This document shows positions 8,318-16,946 of a DNA stretch of 53,603 nt, one piece after another. The notes beneath the pieces are model-generated. The model was not told the origin of the DNA, did no database searches, and saw only the letters and a list, made by a program, of their open reading frames with translations. Origin of the DNA: Streptomyces hygroscopicus subsp. hygroscopicus (GTDB lineage Bacteria; Actinomycetota; Actinomycetes; Streptomycetales; Streptomycetaceae); assembly GCF_001553455.1 (NCBI RefSeq), contig NZ_BBOX01000033.1, positions 1 through 53,603 of the forward strand, in the 5' to 3' direction. Made by a program: the position numbers and the translations under genes. Each line of letters begins with the position of its first letter. Positions within the stretch are counted from its first letter, which is position 1.

Positions 8318-9948
8318 CGGTCCTCTCCCCCGGTCGCGGCCCCTGCCCCGGTCGCGGCCTCGCTCCCGGCCTCCGCCGGGTGCTCCAGATGGCCGGAGGC
8401 CGCGCCGGTCATCGCCGAGCCCAGCTCCTCCGGGGTGATGGTGGCGGGGTCGGCGTCGGCGACCAGCCGGCCGCGGTACATCACCCGCAGGGTGTCGGAC
8501 AGGCCGATCAGCTCGTCCAGGTCGGCCGAGATCAGCAGCACGGCCAGGCCCTCCCGGCGCGCGGCGCGGATCTGGTCCCAGATCTGCGCCTGTGCGCCCA
8601 CGTCCACACCGCGGGTGGGGTGTGCGGCGATCAGCAGCTTGGGGTGGTGGCTCATCTCCCGGCCGACGATCAGCTTCTGCTGGTTGCCGCCGGACAGCGA
8701 GGCCGCGGTGACCTCGATCCCGGGGGTGCGGACGTCGTACTCGGTGACGATCCGCTCGGTGTCCCGCCGGGCGGCGGCCGGGTTGAGCAGTCCGCTCCTG
8801 CTGTTGGGCTCCTCGGTGACGTGGCCGAGGATGCGGTTCTCCCACAGCGGCGCCTCCAGCAGCAGTCCGTGCCGGTGGCGGTCCTCGGGGATGTAGCCGA
8901 TGCCGTCCTCGCGCCGCGTGCGGGTGGGCGCGTGGGAGATGTCGGCGCCGTCGAGGGTGATGGTGCCGGCGTCCGGGTCGCGCATGCCCATGATGGCCTC
9001 GACCAGTTCGGCCTGGCCGTTGCCCTCCACCCCGGCGATGCCGAGAACTTCGCCCTTGCGGATGGTGAGGCCGATGTCGTCGAGCACGGCCCGCTCCACC
9101 CCGTCCACATCCGTGGCGGTCAGCCGCAGCGCGTCGACGACGAGCATCTCGGTGTCGGTGACGGTGGATTCGCGGGTCTCCGGCGAGGGCAGCTCGCTGC
9201 CGACCATCAGCTCGGCCAGCTGCCGGGGGCTGGTCTCGGACGGCACGACGGAGGCGACCGTGGTGCCGCGGCGGATGACGGTGATGTCATCGGCCACCGA
9301 CAGCACCTCGCCCAGCTTGTGCGAGATGAACAGCACCGTCAGGCCCTCGGCCTTGAGCTCGCGGAGGTTGTCGAAGAGCGCGTCGACCTCCTGCGGGACG
9401 AGGACGGCGGTCGGCTCGTCGAGGATGAGCGTACGGGCGCCGCGGTAGAGCACCTTGAGGATCTCCACGCGCTGGCGGTCGGCCACGCCCAGGTCCTCGA
9501 CGAGGACGTCGGGGCGGACGCCCAGCCCGTAGGCGTCGGAGATCTCCTTGATCCGGGCGCGTGCCCGGCCGCTGATGCCGTGCAGCTTCTCCGCGCCGAG
9601 AACCACGTTCTCCAGCACGGTGAAGTTGTCGGCGAGCATGAAGTGCTGGTGCACCATGCCCACGCCACGGGATATGGCGTCCGCCGGGGAGTGCAGTTCC
9701 ACCGACTCGCCGTCGAGCGCGATGGTGCCCTCGTCCGGGCGCTGCATCCCGTAGAGGATCTTCATCAGGGTCGACTTGCCCGCGCCGTTCTCGCCCACGA
9801 GGGCGTGCACGGTGCCGCGGCGCACGGTGATGTCGATGTCGTGGTTGGCGACGACTCCGGGGAACCGCTTGGTGATTCCGCGGAGTTCTACGGCGACGTC
9901 GGTGACGGCACCGGCGGGAGCGCCCTTGGGGGGGCTGGCGGCTTTGAT
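8314..9948 (-). CDS. nucleoside ABC transporter ATPase, double NBD; apparent ATC start
   Basis: A two-domain ATPase of the sugar/nucleoside class. NBD1 has Walker A GENGAGKST and Walker B LILDEPTA with a degenerate signature. NBD2 has a degenerate Walker A (GVEGNGQAEL) but a good signature SLSGGNQQK, the usual asymmetry of this family. No ATG, GTG or TTG lies in frame between the end of the BMP gene and the first beta strand. The codon at the right place is ATC (9948-9946), six bases after AGGAG, and would give a 544-residue protein starting (M)KAASPPKGAP. The GTG at 9955 is out of frame. The boundary is therefore unusual, while the function is secure. Confidence 0.9.
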   Translation of the reverse strand: MKAASPPKGAPAGAVTDVAVELRGITKRFPGVVANHDIDITVRRGTVHALVGENGAGKSTLMKILYGMQRPDEGTIALDGESVELHSPADAISRGVGMVHQHFMLADNFTVLENVVLGAEKLHGISGRARARIKEISDAYGLGVRPDVLVEDLGVADRQRVEILKVLYRGARTLILDEPTAVLVPQEVDALFDNLRELKAEGLTVLFISHKLGEVLSVADDITVIRRGTTVASVVPSETSPRQLAELMVGSELPSPETRESTVTDTEMLVVDALRLTATDVDGVERAVLDDIGLTIRKGEVLGIAGVEGNGQAELVEAIMGMRDPDAGTITLDGADISHAPTRTRREDGIGYIPEDRHRHGLLLEAPLWENRILGHVTEEPNSRSGLLNPAAARRDTERIVTEYDVRTPGIEVTAASLSGGNQQKLIVGREMSHHPKLLIAAHPTRGVDVGAQAQIWDQIRAARREGLAVLLISADLDELIGLSDTLRVMYRGRLVADADPATITPEELGSAMTGAASGHLEHPAEAGSEAATGAGAATGGEDR

Positions 9949-10060
9949 GGCGCACTCCTGAGGGGCGACGGGGGTGGGGCGGGCCGGGGCCGGACCGGCC
10001 GGGGTGCGGCCACGGACCCGGGGGACGCCCGGGGCGCCGTGCGGGTCCGTGGCGCGCGGG

Positions 10061-11095
10061 TCAGTCCTTGTAGGTGTCGTTGACCTTGATCTGGCCGTCG
10101 ATGATCTTCTTCTTGGCCGCCTCGATCTTCGGCTTGATGTCGTCGATGAACCCGCCGGAGTACGAGAGGGAGACACCGCCGCGCTTGAGGTCGTAGGACT
10201 GGACGCCGCTCTCGGCCTTCTTGTCCTTGACGACGCTCTTGATGAAGTCGTAGACCGAGCCGTCCACGTTCTTGACCATGGAGGTCAGGATCGAGTTCTT
10301 GTACTGGGACAGGCCCTTGTCGTAGTACTGGTCGCCGTCCACGCCGATCGACCAGGTGCCCTTCTTCCCGGCGGTCGCCTCGATGGCGCCCGCGCCGGAG
10401 CCGCCGGCCGCGGAGAAGATCACATCGACCTTGTTGGACAGCATGCCCTCGGCGATGTCCTTGCCGCGGTCGGGCATGCCGAAGCCCTTGGCCGAACCGA
10501 CCTGCACCCACTGGACGTCGAGGGACGCCTTGGGATTGGTGTCCTTCAGACCCTGCTGGAAGCCGCCCGCGAACTTCTTGATCAGCGCGCTGTCGGTGCC
10601 GCCGATGAAGCCGACCTTGTCCGACTTGGTCTTCAGCCCCGCGGCCACCCCGGCGAGGTAGGAGCCCTCGTGCTCGGCGGAGACCAGGCTGGCCACGTTC
10701 TTGGCGTCGACGACCGAGTCGATGATGGCGAAGTCGGTGTCCTTGTACTTCTTGGCGGCCTTGGTGAGCGAGGGGGTCCACGCGTAGCCGACGCCGATGA
10801 CGGGGTTGTAGCCCGCCTCGGCCAGGCTGGCCAGCTTGTCGTAGCGGTCGGCGTCGGTGTCGCCGTCCTTCGCCGTCAGCTCCTTGCCCTTGACGTCGAA
10901 GTCCTTCAGGGCCTTGTCGTAGCCCTTGGCGGCGGAGTCGTTGAAGGAGTGGTCGCCACGGCCGCCGACGTCATAGGCCAGACCGACGCCGGCGTCCTTG
11001 CTTCCCTCTTCGGAACTGCTGCCACACGCGGTGACGGAGAATGCGAGAGCCGCGGTGGCAATGCCCGCGACAGCTATCGTGGATACCCGGCGCAC
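10061..11095 (-). CDS. BMP-family nucleoside-binding lipoprotein
   Basis: Substrate-binding protein of the importer: 344 residues, signal MRRVSTIAVAGIATAALAFSVTAC with lipobox ending at Cys24, then a Ser/Glu-rich linker. The BMP fold is seen in VGLAYDVGGRGDHSFNDSAAKGY and IGVGYAWTPSLTKAAKKYKDTDFAIIDSVV. The start is GTG 11095 with GAGGGGA upstream. It is the first gene of the operon, 112 bp before the ATPase. Family knowledge (BMP proteins with cdd/deoA neighbours bind purine or pyrimidine nucleosides) supports nucleoside specificity. Confidence 0.93.
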   Translation of the reverse strand: MRRVSTIAVAGIATAALAFSVTACGSSSEEGSKDAGVGLAYDVGGRGDHSFNDSAAKGYDKALKDFDVKGKELTAKDGDTDADRYDKLASLAEAGYNPVIGVGYAWTPSLTKAAKKYKDTDFAIIDSVVDAKNVASLVSAEHEGSYLAGVAAGLKTKSDKVGFIGGTDSALIKKFAGGFQQGLKDTNPKASLDVQWVQVGSAKGFGMPDRGKDIAEGMLSNKVDVIFSAAGGSGAGAIEATAGKKGTWSIGVDGDQYYDKGLSQYKNSILTSMVKNVDGSVYDFIKSVVKDKKAESGVQSYDLKRGGVSLSYSGGFIDDIKPKIEAAKKKIIDGQIKVNDTYKD

Positions 11096-11214
11096 GAGGG
11101 TCCCCTCTGAATGTTCTCGGAGCGCCCTTTGCGGCGCTGGCTCCGCCGCATCGTAACGCGCGTAGATGTCAGATAAAGGGCCCCTCGGAAGCCGTTATCG
11201 GATCGTCGCGAACC

Positions 11215-12801
11215 TCACGTGTCCGCCAGGTCTCCACAATGTTTCGGGTAGGCGAAACGGCCGCGATTGCGTCCGGTACGTCCCTGTATGGGCCCCGTGG
11301 GGTCAGGTTCCGGTGGCGGGTTCCGGTGACGGGTTCCGGTGACGGGTTCCGGTGACGGGTTCCGGTGACGGGTTCCGGTGACGGGTTCCGGTGACGGGTT
11401 CCGGTGACGGGTTCCGGTGACGGGTTCCGGTGACGGGTTCCGGTGACGGGTTCCGGTGACGGGTTCCGGTGACGGGTTCCGGTGACGGGTTCCGGTGACG
11501 GGTTCCGGTGACGGGTTCCGGTGACGGGTTCCGGTGGCGGGTTCCGGTGGCGGGTTCCGGTGGCGGGTTCCGGTGGCGGGTTCCGGTGGCGGGGAGGAGT
11601 GCCGGGCGGCCCGGCACTCCTCCCCTGCCACCGGACGTACGGCCCCGCCCGTGCGCCATGGCGGTGGCGCGCAGGCGGGGCCGGGACGACACCGGACCGG
11701 GGGCTTCGTCCGCCAGCCGAGGGGGGTGTCAGGCGAGCGGAGCCAGAGCCGCTGTCCGCCGGGGAACACGGTCAACCCGAAATCGCCGGGGTCCGGACTG
11801 CCGTCCTGCACATACGCGCCGTGCACGGCAGTGACCTCCTCCCACAACTGGCGTGGGCCGTAACTCCACACCTCGTCCTGGGTGACCGTGGCCGCCGACC
11901 CCTTTCGGTCGTGAAGCCAGAGCCGGTACCCGCCGTCCGGCGTTCCGTCGGCCATGACCACGCCCGGCAGTTTCGCGCCCGCGTAGAGGGCGAAGCCGAG
12001 CCCGGCCATGGTGCCGACGGCAAGCGCGCCGGGGCTGCCGCGCCGCCCGGTCCCGCTGTCCACCGGGGCGTCCGGACCAGGGCGCTCCGAGCGCATCGGC
12101 ATGAACCGGGCACCGCCGACGAACCGGCCGGAGGCCACCCCGTCGCCGCCCACGTCGAGCCGTACCAGCGCCCCGGACCAGAAGTCCCCCGCCAGCGGGG
12201 CGACAATGCGCCCGCCCGGCCTGGTCTGCCGTACCCATGCGTAGGGGATGCGGCGCACCGAACAGGTCGCGATGACCCGGTCGTACGGCGCCCCGGACGC
12301 CCATCCCCGAGCGCCGTCGCCCCATACGACGTCGGGGCTGTATCCGGCCTCCTTGATGACCTTCGCGGCCCTTTCCGCCAGGACCGGATCGATCTCAACG
12401 GTGGTGACGTTGCCGCTCCCCAGGCGCGCGGCGAGCAGCGCCGCGTTCCAGCCGCTGCCGGTGCCGATCTCCAGCACGCGCTGCCCGTCGGCGACGTCGA
12501 GCGCGGTGAGCATGCGCGCCACCATCGTGGGCATGGAGTTGGACGAGGTCGCGATTCCCGGGCCGTCGCTCCGCCCGTCGTCCACCTGCGTCACGATCGG
12601 CACGTCCCGGTGGACAAGGTCCCACCAGGCCGCGTCCGTCGTGACGGGAACGCAGGTGGCCCGCTGCTCCCAGATGTCGCCGGGGATGAAGTGGTGGCGT
12701 GGGACGGCGTCGAAGGCCGGGCGCCATGCGTCGGGGAGTTCGCCGGACGCGGCGAGGGCATCCAGCAGCGCGGCGTAACGTGGCCGCCAGTCCTCGGTCA
12801 T
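11215..12801 (-). CDS. PIMT-like O-methyltransferase with minisatellite-encoded C-terminal tail
   Basis: SAM-dependent methyltransferase of the protein-L-isoaspartate methyltransferase (PIMT) superfamily. PRHHFIP at 34-40, SSNSMP at 86-91 and the SAM loop VLEIGTGSGWNAALLA at 109-124 are present. The second domain (about 200-365) follows the pattern of PIMT relatives that act on ribosomal peptides. Recognisable sequence ends near GWRTKPP (about residue 365). After that the frame runs on with no stop through the 13-bp repeat array, adding Pro/Thr/Arg-rich TGTRHRNPSPEPV units at about residues 403-498 and a unique 30-residue end. It begins six bases after the stop of the 34-residue proline-rich peptide gene. 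A RiPP-modifying role is inferred from that pairing; generic protein repair is the alternative. Confidence 0.85.
   Translation of the reverse strand: MTEDWRPRYAALLDALAASGELPDAWRPAFDAVPRHHFIPGDIWEQRATCVPVTTDAAWWDLVHRDVPIVTQVDDGRSDGPGIATSSNSMPTMVARMLTALDVADGQRVLEIGTGSGWNAALLAARLGSGNVTTVEIDPVLAERAAKVIKEAGYSPDVVWGDGARGWASGAPYDRVIATCSVRRIPYAWVRQTRPGGRIVAPLAGDFWSGALVRLDVGGDGVASGRFVGGARFMPMRSERPGPDAPVDSGTGRRGSPGALAVGTMAGLGFALYAGAKLPGVVMADGTPDGGYRLWLHDRKGSAATVTQDEVWSYGPRQLWEEVTAVHGAYVQDGSPDPGDFGLTVFPGGQRLWLRSPDTPLGWRTKPPVRCRPGPACAPPPWRTGGAVRPVAGEECRAARHSSPPPEPATGTRHRNPPPEPATGTRHRNPSPEPVTGTRHRNPSPEPVTGTRHRNPSPEPVTGTRHRNPSPEPVTGTRHRNPSPEPVTGTRHRNPPPEPDPTGPIQGRTGRNRGRFAYPKHCGDLADT
11308..11593. repeat. 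13-bp minisatellite, 22 copies
   Basis: Twenty-two head-to-tail copies of TTCCGGTGACGGG (top strand). Unit 1 and units 18-22 read GGTGGC instead of GGTGAC; units 2-17 are identical. Thirteen is not a multiple of three, so the array passes through every frame, and none of the three minus-strand frames meets a stop. The array is coding for the methyltransferase tail. Confidence 0.97.
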
Positions 12802-12807
12802 GGGGCC

Positions 12808-12912
12808 TCACTTCTGCCTCGGGGGCGGTGTGCCGTCCGGCGGGGGCGGCGGCGGGGGCGTCCACGGCTTGATCGGGGCGGGATCGCCCTTGTGCTTGCT
12901 CTCGACAGTCAT
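12808..12912 (-). CDS. 34-residue proline-rich peptide, candidate RiPP precursor
   Basis: Too short for usual gene calling but well formed: ATG at 12912, AGGTGG upstream, stop TGA, then six bases to the methyltransferase ATG. The sequence is Lys-rich at the start (MTVESKHKGDPAPIKPW) followed by TPPPPPPPDGTPPPRQK. It has no signal peptide, no cysteine, and one Asp-Gly (PPDGT). Asp-Gly is the site most prone to aspartimide/isoaspartate chemistry, which is the target of PIMT-type enzymes. Stand-alone peptide plus PIMT pairs define the aspartimide RiPPs called imiditides. Assignment to that class is inference; it could also be a structural or regulatory micro-protein. Confidence 0.6.
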   Translation of the reverse strand: MTVESKHKGDPAPIKPWTPPPPPPPDGTPPPRQK

Positions 12913-13064
12913 CGTTCCACCTCTTGGGTACGGGCGCCGGAGCGCCGGTGTACAGGCCCGCCCCGGCCGGTCCGTCCTCACCGACAACGGGCGGCGGCCG
13001 GGGCGGGGGCTTCTCGTCGCGGGACTCCGGCCCGCGAGCCCCGTACCGGGGCCGGATCCCCTGT

Positions 13065-13102
13065 CCTGCGGTCGGCGGCCGTGCCTGGCCGCCGACCGCA
13101 GG
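13065..13102. terminator. strong hairpin between operons
   Basis: Perfect 16-bp inverted repeat (13065-13080 with 13087-13102) around a six-base loop GTGCCT, without a T-tract, typical of high-GC terminators. It lies 285 bp after the 68-residue gene and 153 bp before the proline-rich peptide, so it probably separates these leftward units. The rest of 12913-13387 shows no gene. Confidence 0.7.
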
Positions 13103-13387
13103 AGAGGGTGCGGGGAGGGTCAGGGTGCGGGGAGGGTCAAGGCGCGGCGGGCCAGGGTGCAGGGAGTTGTGCCGCTGGGGCCGTCGTCCGGTACGGGGCC
13201 CGGGACTCCGACGACCCACCCCGGCCCATGGGTCCGGGGTTGCCTGCGACGCGGAGGCGGTCCACGAGGACCGGGAGCCCGGGGACCGGGACCGCGAGGA
13301 CCGCGGTGAGCGGCAGGCCCGTGCGGGCGGCCGGGCAGGGAGCGGCCCGACGCGGGCGGCGGGCGGCGGGCGACTGCCGAGGGTGCC

Positions 13388-13594
13388 TCATTCCGTGTCA
13401 TCCCCCGGCCTGGCCTGGCGCGTGGCCTCCTCATAGGCGCGGAGCAGCCGCTCCCCCGTCTCGCACCCGGCGCCGGGCGTCCGGCAGCCCAGGCAGCCTG
13501 CGGCATGCTCGATGGCCGCACGCCACGCCTCGTCGGCGAACGGGTCCACGGCCTGCTCGGCAGTCTGCTCAGCGATCTGCTCGGGGGCCGTCAT
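13388..13594 (-). CDS. small Cys-containing protein, unknown
   Basis: A 68-residue acidic protein starting [14 protein letters not shown], with three cysteines in [11 protein letters not shown] that could bind a metal. Its start overlaps the stop of the preceding 198-residue gene by four bases, so the two are cotranslated. I do not recognise a function. Pairs like this commonly sit opposite XRE/TPR regulators in Streptomyces accessory regions, and here the regulator at 14339 is transcribed away from it. Confidence 0.65.
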   Translation of the reverse strand: MTAPEQIAEQTAEQAVDPFADEAWRAAIEHAAGCLGCRTPGAGCETGERLLRAYEEATRQARPGDDTE

Positions 13595-14187
13595 CGGATC
13601 CTGCCCCGGCCGAGCGCGCGGCGCATGGCGCCGGCCTCGGCGACGGCGTCGCGCGGGTAGGTCCGGGCATGCGAGGGGCAGGCGTAGATGGTCGCGCCGG
13701 CGACGCTGCCGCTGTGTTCGATGGCGACGACGACCGGTTCGTCGGTGGGCAGTTGGCAGCGATAGCAGAGCTGACGGCCGTCCGGCGGCGGCCCGAGGAC
13801 CTCGGCGACAGCCTGACGCAAGGCGCGAGCCAGGTGATGGGTATCGGTCAGATACCGGCCCCGTCCCAGGGGAATCCGCCAGCGCGTCCGGTGCTCAGCT
13901 CCCCAGGAGGCGGGCGGTACGCCGAGGAGGGTGCCTTCGTCGGTGAGCGCGGTGAGGACGCGGACCTGGCGCAGGCACCAGCTGCGGGCGGTGTCGATGC
14001 CGATCAGCCAGTAGCACTTGCCGTATGTGTCGTCCTGGATGACAGCGCCGGACCGGTCGCCGAGCAGTTCCAGGGCGCGGTCCGCGACGGGGACGGGCGC
14101 GGACACGGCGTCCCACCATTCGCCCACCGGTAACGCCTCGATGTCCTCGGTGTTCGGCGGTGTCCACAGCGGGGCTTCGGAACTCAT
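13591..14187 (-). CDS. conserved hypothetical protein with possible zinc ribbon
   Basis: A 198-residue soluble protein starting [20 protein letters not shown]. Near the C-terminus CYRC (about residues 149-152) and a later ACPSHAR give a CxxC...CxxH set that may bind zinc. The N-terminal part has [18 protein letters not shown] and no enzymatic signature that I recognise. It is divergent from the XRE regulator at 14339 with about 150 bp between starts, so a shared control region is plausible. Function unknown. Confidence 0.7.
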   Translation of the reverse strand: MSSEAPLWTPPNTEDIEALPVGEWWDAVSAPVPVADRALELLGDRSGAVIQDDTYGKCYWLIGIDTARSWCLRQVRVLTALTDEGTLLGVPPASWGAEHRTRWRIPLGRGRYLTDTHHLARALRQAVAEVLGPPPDGRQLCYRCQLPTDEPVVVAIEHSGSVAGATIYACPSHARTYPRDAVAEAGAMRRALGRGRIR

Positions 14188-14338
14188 ACATCCCCTTCCC
14201 GATTACGGTTGGTGAGGAGACGAAACCGTGCGTCATGCTGTATCGACCAGTGCTGACCCGCCAGGCGCATACGCGTATGCAGCCAGCGCATACCCGTGGC
14301 CAGTAGCCGGAGAGACCCAGGTATCAAGGGGAGTAGGA

Positions 14339-15595
14339 ATGAACTGGTCTTCACAAGCGATTCGGGACGCCGCCCGCCAAGGTGACTACGGGCGGGTCGT
14401 CAGCCTGGTCCGCCGCGACGCCGGTGTCTCCCAGAGCCAACTCGGCGACGCCTGTGGGATCAGCCAGTCCGCTGTCTCTCGTCTCGAGGGACGCGGCGCA
14501 GCCTCATACGACATGGCCATTCTGGCGAGAGCCGCCACGCACTTGCACATTCCCCCGCGTCTGGTTGGCCTCGCCGACCACACAGCGGCGCATGGCGCCG
14601 AGAATGGACAGCACGACGTGCACCGGCGCAACTTCCTGGCAGGCACCGCGGCGGCGATCGCCACGCCGACCCTGGCAGCTCGTCATCCCAAACCTGCGGA
14701 CCCTGGCCAGGCCGCGACGCTCCGCGTGGCCACCACAGCCTTCCGCCGACTGGACGGAACCACCCCCTCCCGGCAGCTCTCCGAGCCGGTCCTGGCCCAC
14801 CTGCGGCTCATCCAGACCGTCACCGGCGATGCCGAAGCGCCCGAGCAGCGAGCCCGCTTGGCCGCAGCGGGCAGTGAAGCAGCATCCCTAGCCGGTTGGC
14901 TGGCCTGGGACATGAACGACATCGGATCTGCCCGTACCTGGTACGGCGCGGCCATCAAGGCCGCGCGTACCTCCGGTGACCGACTGCTCACCGCCTACCA
15001 ACTCGGCAGCCTGGCCGGCTTCGAGACAGACGCCGGGAACACCGCCCAGGGGCTTGCCCTCGTCCGCAAAGCTCATCGTCAGCTCGGTGACGCAGGACCG
15101 GCCATCGCCACCGCATGGCTTGGCACGATCGAGGCGCTCGCGCACGCGGCCGCAGGGGATCGTCCCGCTGCGGAAGCCGCGCTCGACCAGGCCACCCGCA
15201 GCGCTGATGCCCTCCAGGAGGAGCAGCCGCCACCGTGGCCATGGGTCTTCACCTTCACCCATGCCAAGGTCGCGGCAACCCGGCTCACCTGCGGCGCACG
15301 GCTCGGCCTCGTTCCATGGGTGACCGCCTCGCAGGACGCAGCGGCGGCGGCCCTCACGTCGAGCCACGAAAAGCAGCGTGCGCTGCTCATGCTGGACTTG
15401 GCCACCGCGCAACTGGCGACCGGTCGGCTGGATGGGGCGTTCGCCCTCGCTGGGCGGGCACTTGAGACGGGCGCACGATATCGGTCAGGTCGGATCATCG
15501 AACGTGCCCGAGGACTCCGGCGGTCCTACACTTCGACGACTCCCCCCAGAGCTGTCCGCGAGTTCGACGACCGCCTCCATGGCATCTATCTGTGA
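14339..15595 (+). CDS. XRE-family regulator with TPR-like C-terminal domain
   Basis: A 418-residue protein. An N-terminal helix-turn-helix lies at about residues 16-70 (VVSLVRRDAGVSQSQLGDACGISQSAVSRLEGR). After a linker (MDVHRRNFLAGTAAAIATP-like) comes an alanine-rich helical repeat region of about 270 residues resembling TPR regulators common in Streptomyces. The start at 14339 is supported by AGGGGAGTAGG; the frame extends to 14228 without a better start. It is followed at 19 bp by the first SLOG gene, so it heads the SLOG-RibD-SLOG cassette and may sense its ligand. Target DNA is unknown. Confidence 0.85.
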   Translation: MNWSSQAIRDAARQGDYGRVVSLVRRDAGVSQSQLGDACGISQSAVSRLEGRGAASYDMAILARAATHLHIPPRLVGLADHTAAHGAENGQHDVHRRNFLAGTAAAIATPTLAARHPKPADPGQAATLRVATTAFRRLDGTTPSRQLSEPVLAHLRLIQTVTGDAEAPEQRARLAAAGSEAASLAGWLAWDMNDIGSARTWYGAAIKAARTSGDRLLTAYQLGSLAGFETDAGNTAQGLALVRKAHRQLGDAGPAIATAWLGTIEALAHAAAGDRPAAEAALDQATRSADALQEEQPPPWPWVFTFTHAKVAATRLTCGARLGLVPWVTASQDAAAAALTSSHEKQRALLMLDLATAQLATGRLDGAFALAGRALETGARYRSGRIIERARGLRRSYTSTTPPRAVREFDDRLHGIYL

Positions 15596-15614
15596 TCACG
15601 AGAAGGAGCGGCCC

Positions 15615-16088
15615 ATGCGCCTCGGCATCACCGGCCACCGCGGTCTTCCCCCGAAAACGGAGCGGTTGGTCCGCCGAGCCCTTCAAGAGGAAGTCGCGCG
15701 CCACGGACCCGATCTGGTCGGGGTCTCGTGCATTGCCGACGGCCCGGACGCCTGGTTCGCTGAGCTGGTGCTGGAGGCCGGTGGTCGCCTTGAGGTGGTG
15801 GTCCCTGCGGAGAACTACCGCGACGGCCTGCCCGAGGAGCACCACCAGAGCTATGACCGTCTCATCCAGCAGGCCGCCGACGTCCACCGCACGGGCATGG
15901 TGGAGTCGGACTCCCAGGCGCACATGGCCGGAAGCGAGATTCTGGTGGGGCTGGTGGATGAGCTGGTCGCCGTCTGGGACGGGCAGCCGGCTCGCGGGTA
16001 CGGCGGGACGGCCGATGTCGTGGCCTACGCGGAGCGTACGGGAGTCCGCTTTCGGGTGATCTGGCCGGAGGGCTCTACCCGCGACTGA
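15615..16088 (+). CDS. SLOG-like nucleotide-binding protein A
   Basis: A 157-residue Rossmann-like protein. It begins MRLGITGHRGLPP, a glycine-rich first loop, has VGVSCIADGPDAWFAELVL in the middle, and ends with LVAVWDGQPARGYGGTADVVAYAERTGV, the GGT/A loop typical of SLOG-superfamily proteins that bind nucleotides or nucleotide-derived ligands. No attached effector domain is present. It closely parallels the protein at 17154-17642 along its whole length, so the two are paralogues. It sits 19 bp behind the XRE regulator. A ligand-sensing or base/nucleotide-modifying role is possible; nothing in the sequence decides which. Confidence 0.75.
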   Translation: MRLGITGHRGLPPKTERLVRRALQEEVARHGPDLVGVSCIADGPDAWFAELVLEAGGRLEVVVPAENYRDGLPEEHHQSYDRLIQQAADVHRTGMVESDSQAHMAGSEILVGLVDELVAVWDGQPARGYGGTADVVAYAERTGVRFRVIWPEGSTRD

Positions 16089-16229
16089 CCACGCGATGGC
16101 CCCTCCGCCGGGAGCGAGTCATCACCGGCTTGGCACCGTGGCGACGTACAGCGATGGTGCGAGAACTGACGGAAGCGGTCGCTGTCATGTGACTACGCTG
16201 CCCGGAATCAAGGTCCGTTTGGAGGAGCC

Positions 16230-16946
16230 ATGCACGTCAGCGAGCTGATAGGCACGGACGAGTGGCACACGATCGATGGGCGGCCGTTCGTCGTCTACAA
16301 GTACGCGGCCACGCTGGACGGCCGGATCGCCGCGGCGGACAGCACCAGCCAGTGGATCACCAGCGCCGAGTCCCGCGCCGAAGTGCACGCGCTACGGGCA
16401 GCCTGCCAGGCAACTGTCGTCGGTTCCGGCACCCAGCGGGCCGATAACCCGCACCTTGCCGTGCGCTCGGTGAAGGACGACCCCAAGCTGAAGGTGGCCG
16501 TGCCGGTTGATGAGCAGCCGTGGCGCGTGATCGTCGACACCAACGCCCGGACCCCGGCTGATGCCCGTGTGCTCGATGATGCCGCACCCACCATGATCGC
16601 TGTCGCCGACGACGCCGACGCGTCCCACCTGGAGGGCGTGGCCACCGTCGTACGGCTGCCCCGTGCGAAGGTCGGCCTGGACGTGGAGGCTCTCCTTCGC
16701 GAGCTGCACCTGCGCGGCGTGCGGGGGATGTTCCTCGAGGGCGGCCCCACTCTCGCCGCGTCGTTCGTGTCGGCCGGGCTGGTGGACCGCATCATCGCCT
16801 ACATCGCGCCCGCGCTCCTCGGCCGCGGAAAGAGCGGATTGGAGGGCGGCAGCATCGGAACGATCGACGACATCCTCCGATGCGAGCTGGTGGACGTGGC
16901 ACGTTCCGGCCCAGACGTCAGGCTGATCGCACGCCCGCAGCGCTGA
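16230..16946 (+). CDS. RibD C-terminal-type reductase (dihydrofolate reductase fold)
   Basis: A 238-residue stand-alone NADPH reductase domain of the RibD/DHFR-like fold. KYAATLDGRIA, WITSAESRAEVHALRAACQATVVGSGT and EGGPTLAASFVSAGLVDRIIAYIAPALLG are the characteristic motifs of the riboflavin-pathway pyrimidine reductase. The deaminase half of RibD is absent. GGAGG precedes ATG 16230. In canonical riboflavin clusters it would neighbour ribA/ribE; here it lies between two SLOG genes, so an alternative substrate in a nucleotide-derived pathway is likely (inference). Confidence 0.88.
   Translation: MHVSELIGTDEWHTIDGRPFVVYKYAATLDGRIAAADSTSQWITSAESRAEVHALRAACQATVVGSGTQRADNPHLAVRSVKDDPKLKVAVPVDEQPWRVIVDTNARTPADARVLDDAAPTMIAVADDADASHLEGVATVVRLPRAKVGLDVEALLRELHLRGVRGMFLEGGPTLAASFVSAGLVDRIIAYIAPALLGRGKSGLEGGSIGTIDDILRCELVDVARSGPDVRLIARPQR

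Noticed and set aside
5898..9948. Branched-chain amino-acid transporter
   Set aside because: Permeases belong to that superfamily, but the BMP partner and coupling to cdd and deoA point to nucleosides.
11308..11593. CRISPR array
   Set aside because: Units are 13 bp with no spacers and no cas genes are nearby; a plain tandem repeat.
11303..14133. Several overlapping frames through the 13-bp array, including a rightward 870-residue frame
   Set aside because: They exist because the repeat has no stops; the unique parts are antisense to the methyltransferase.
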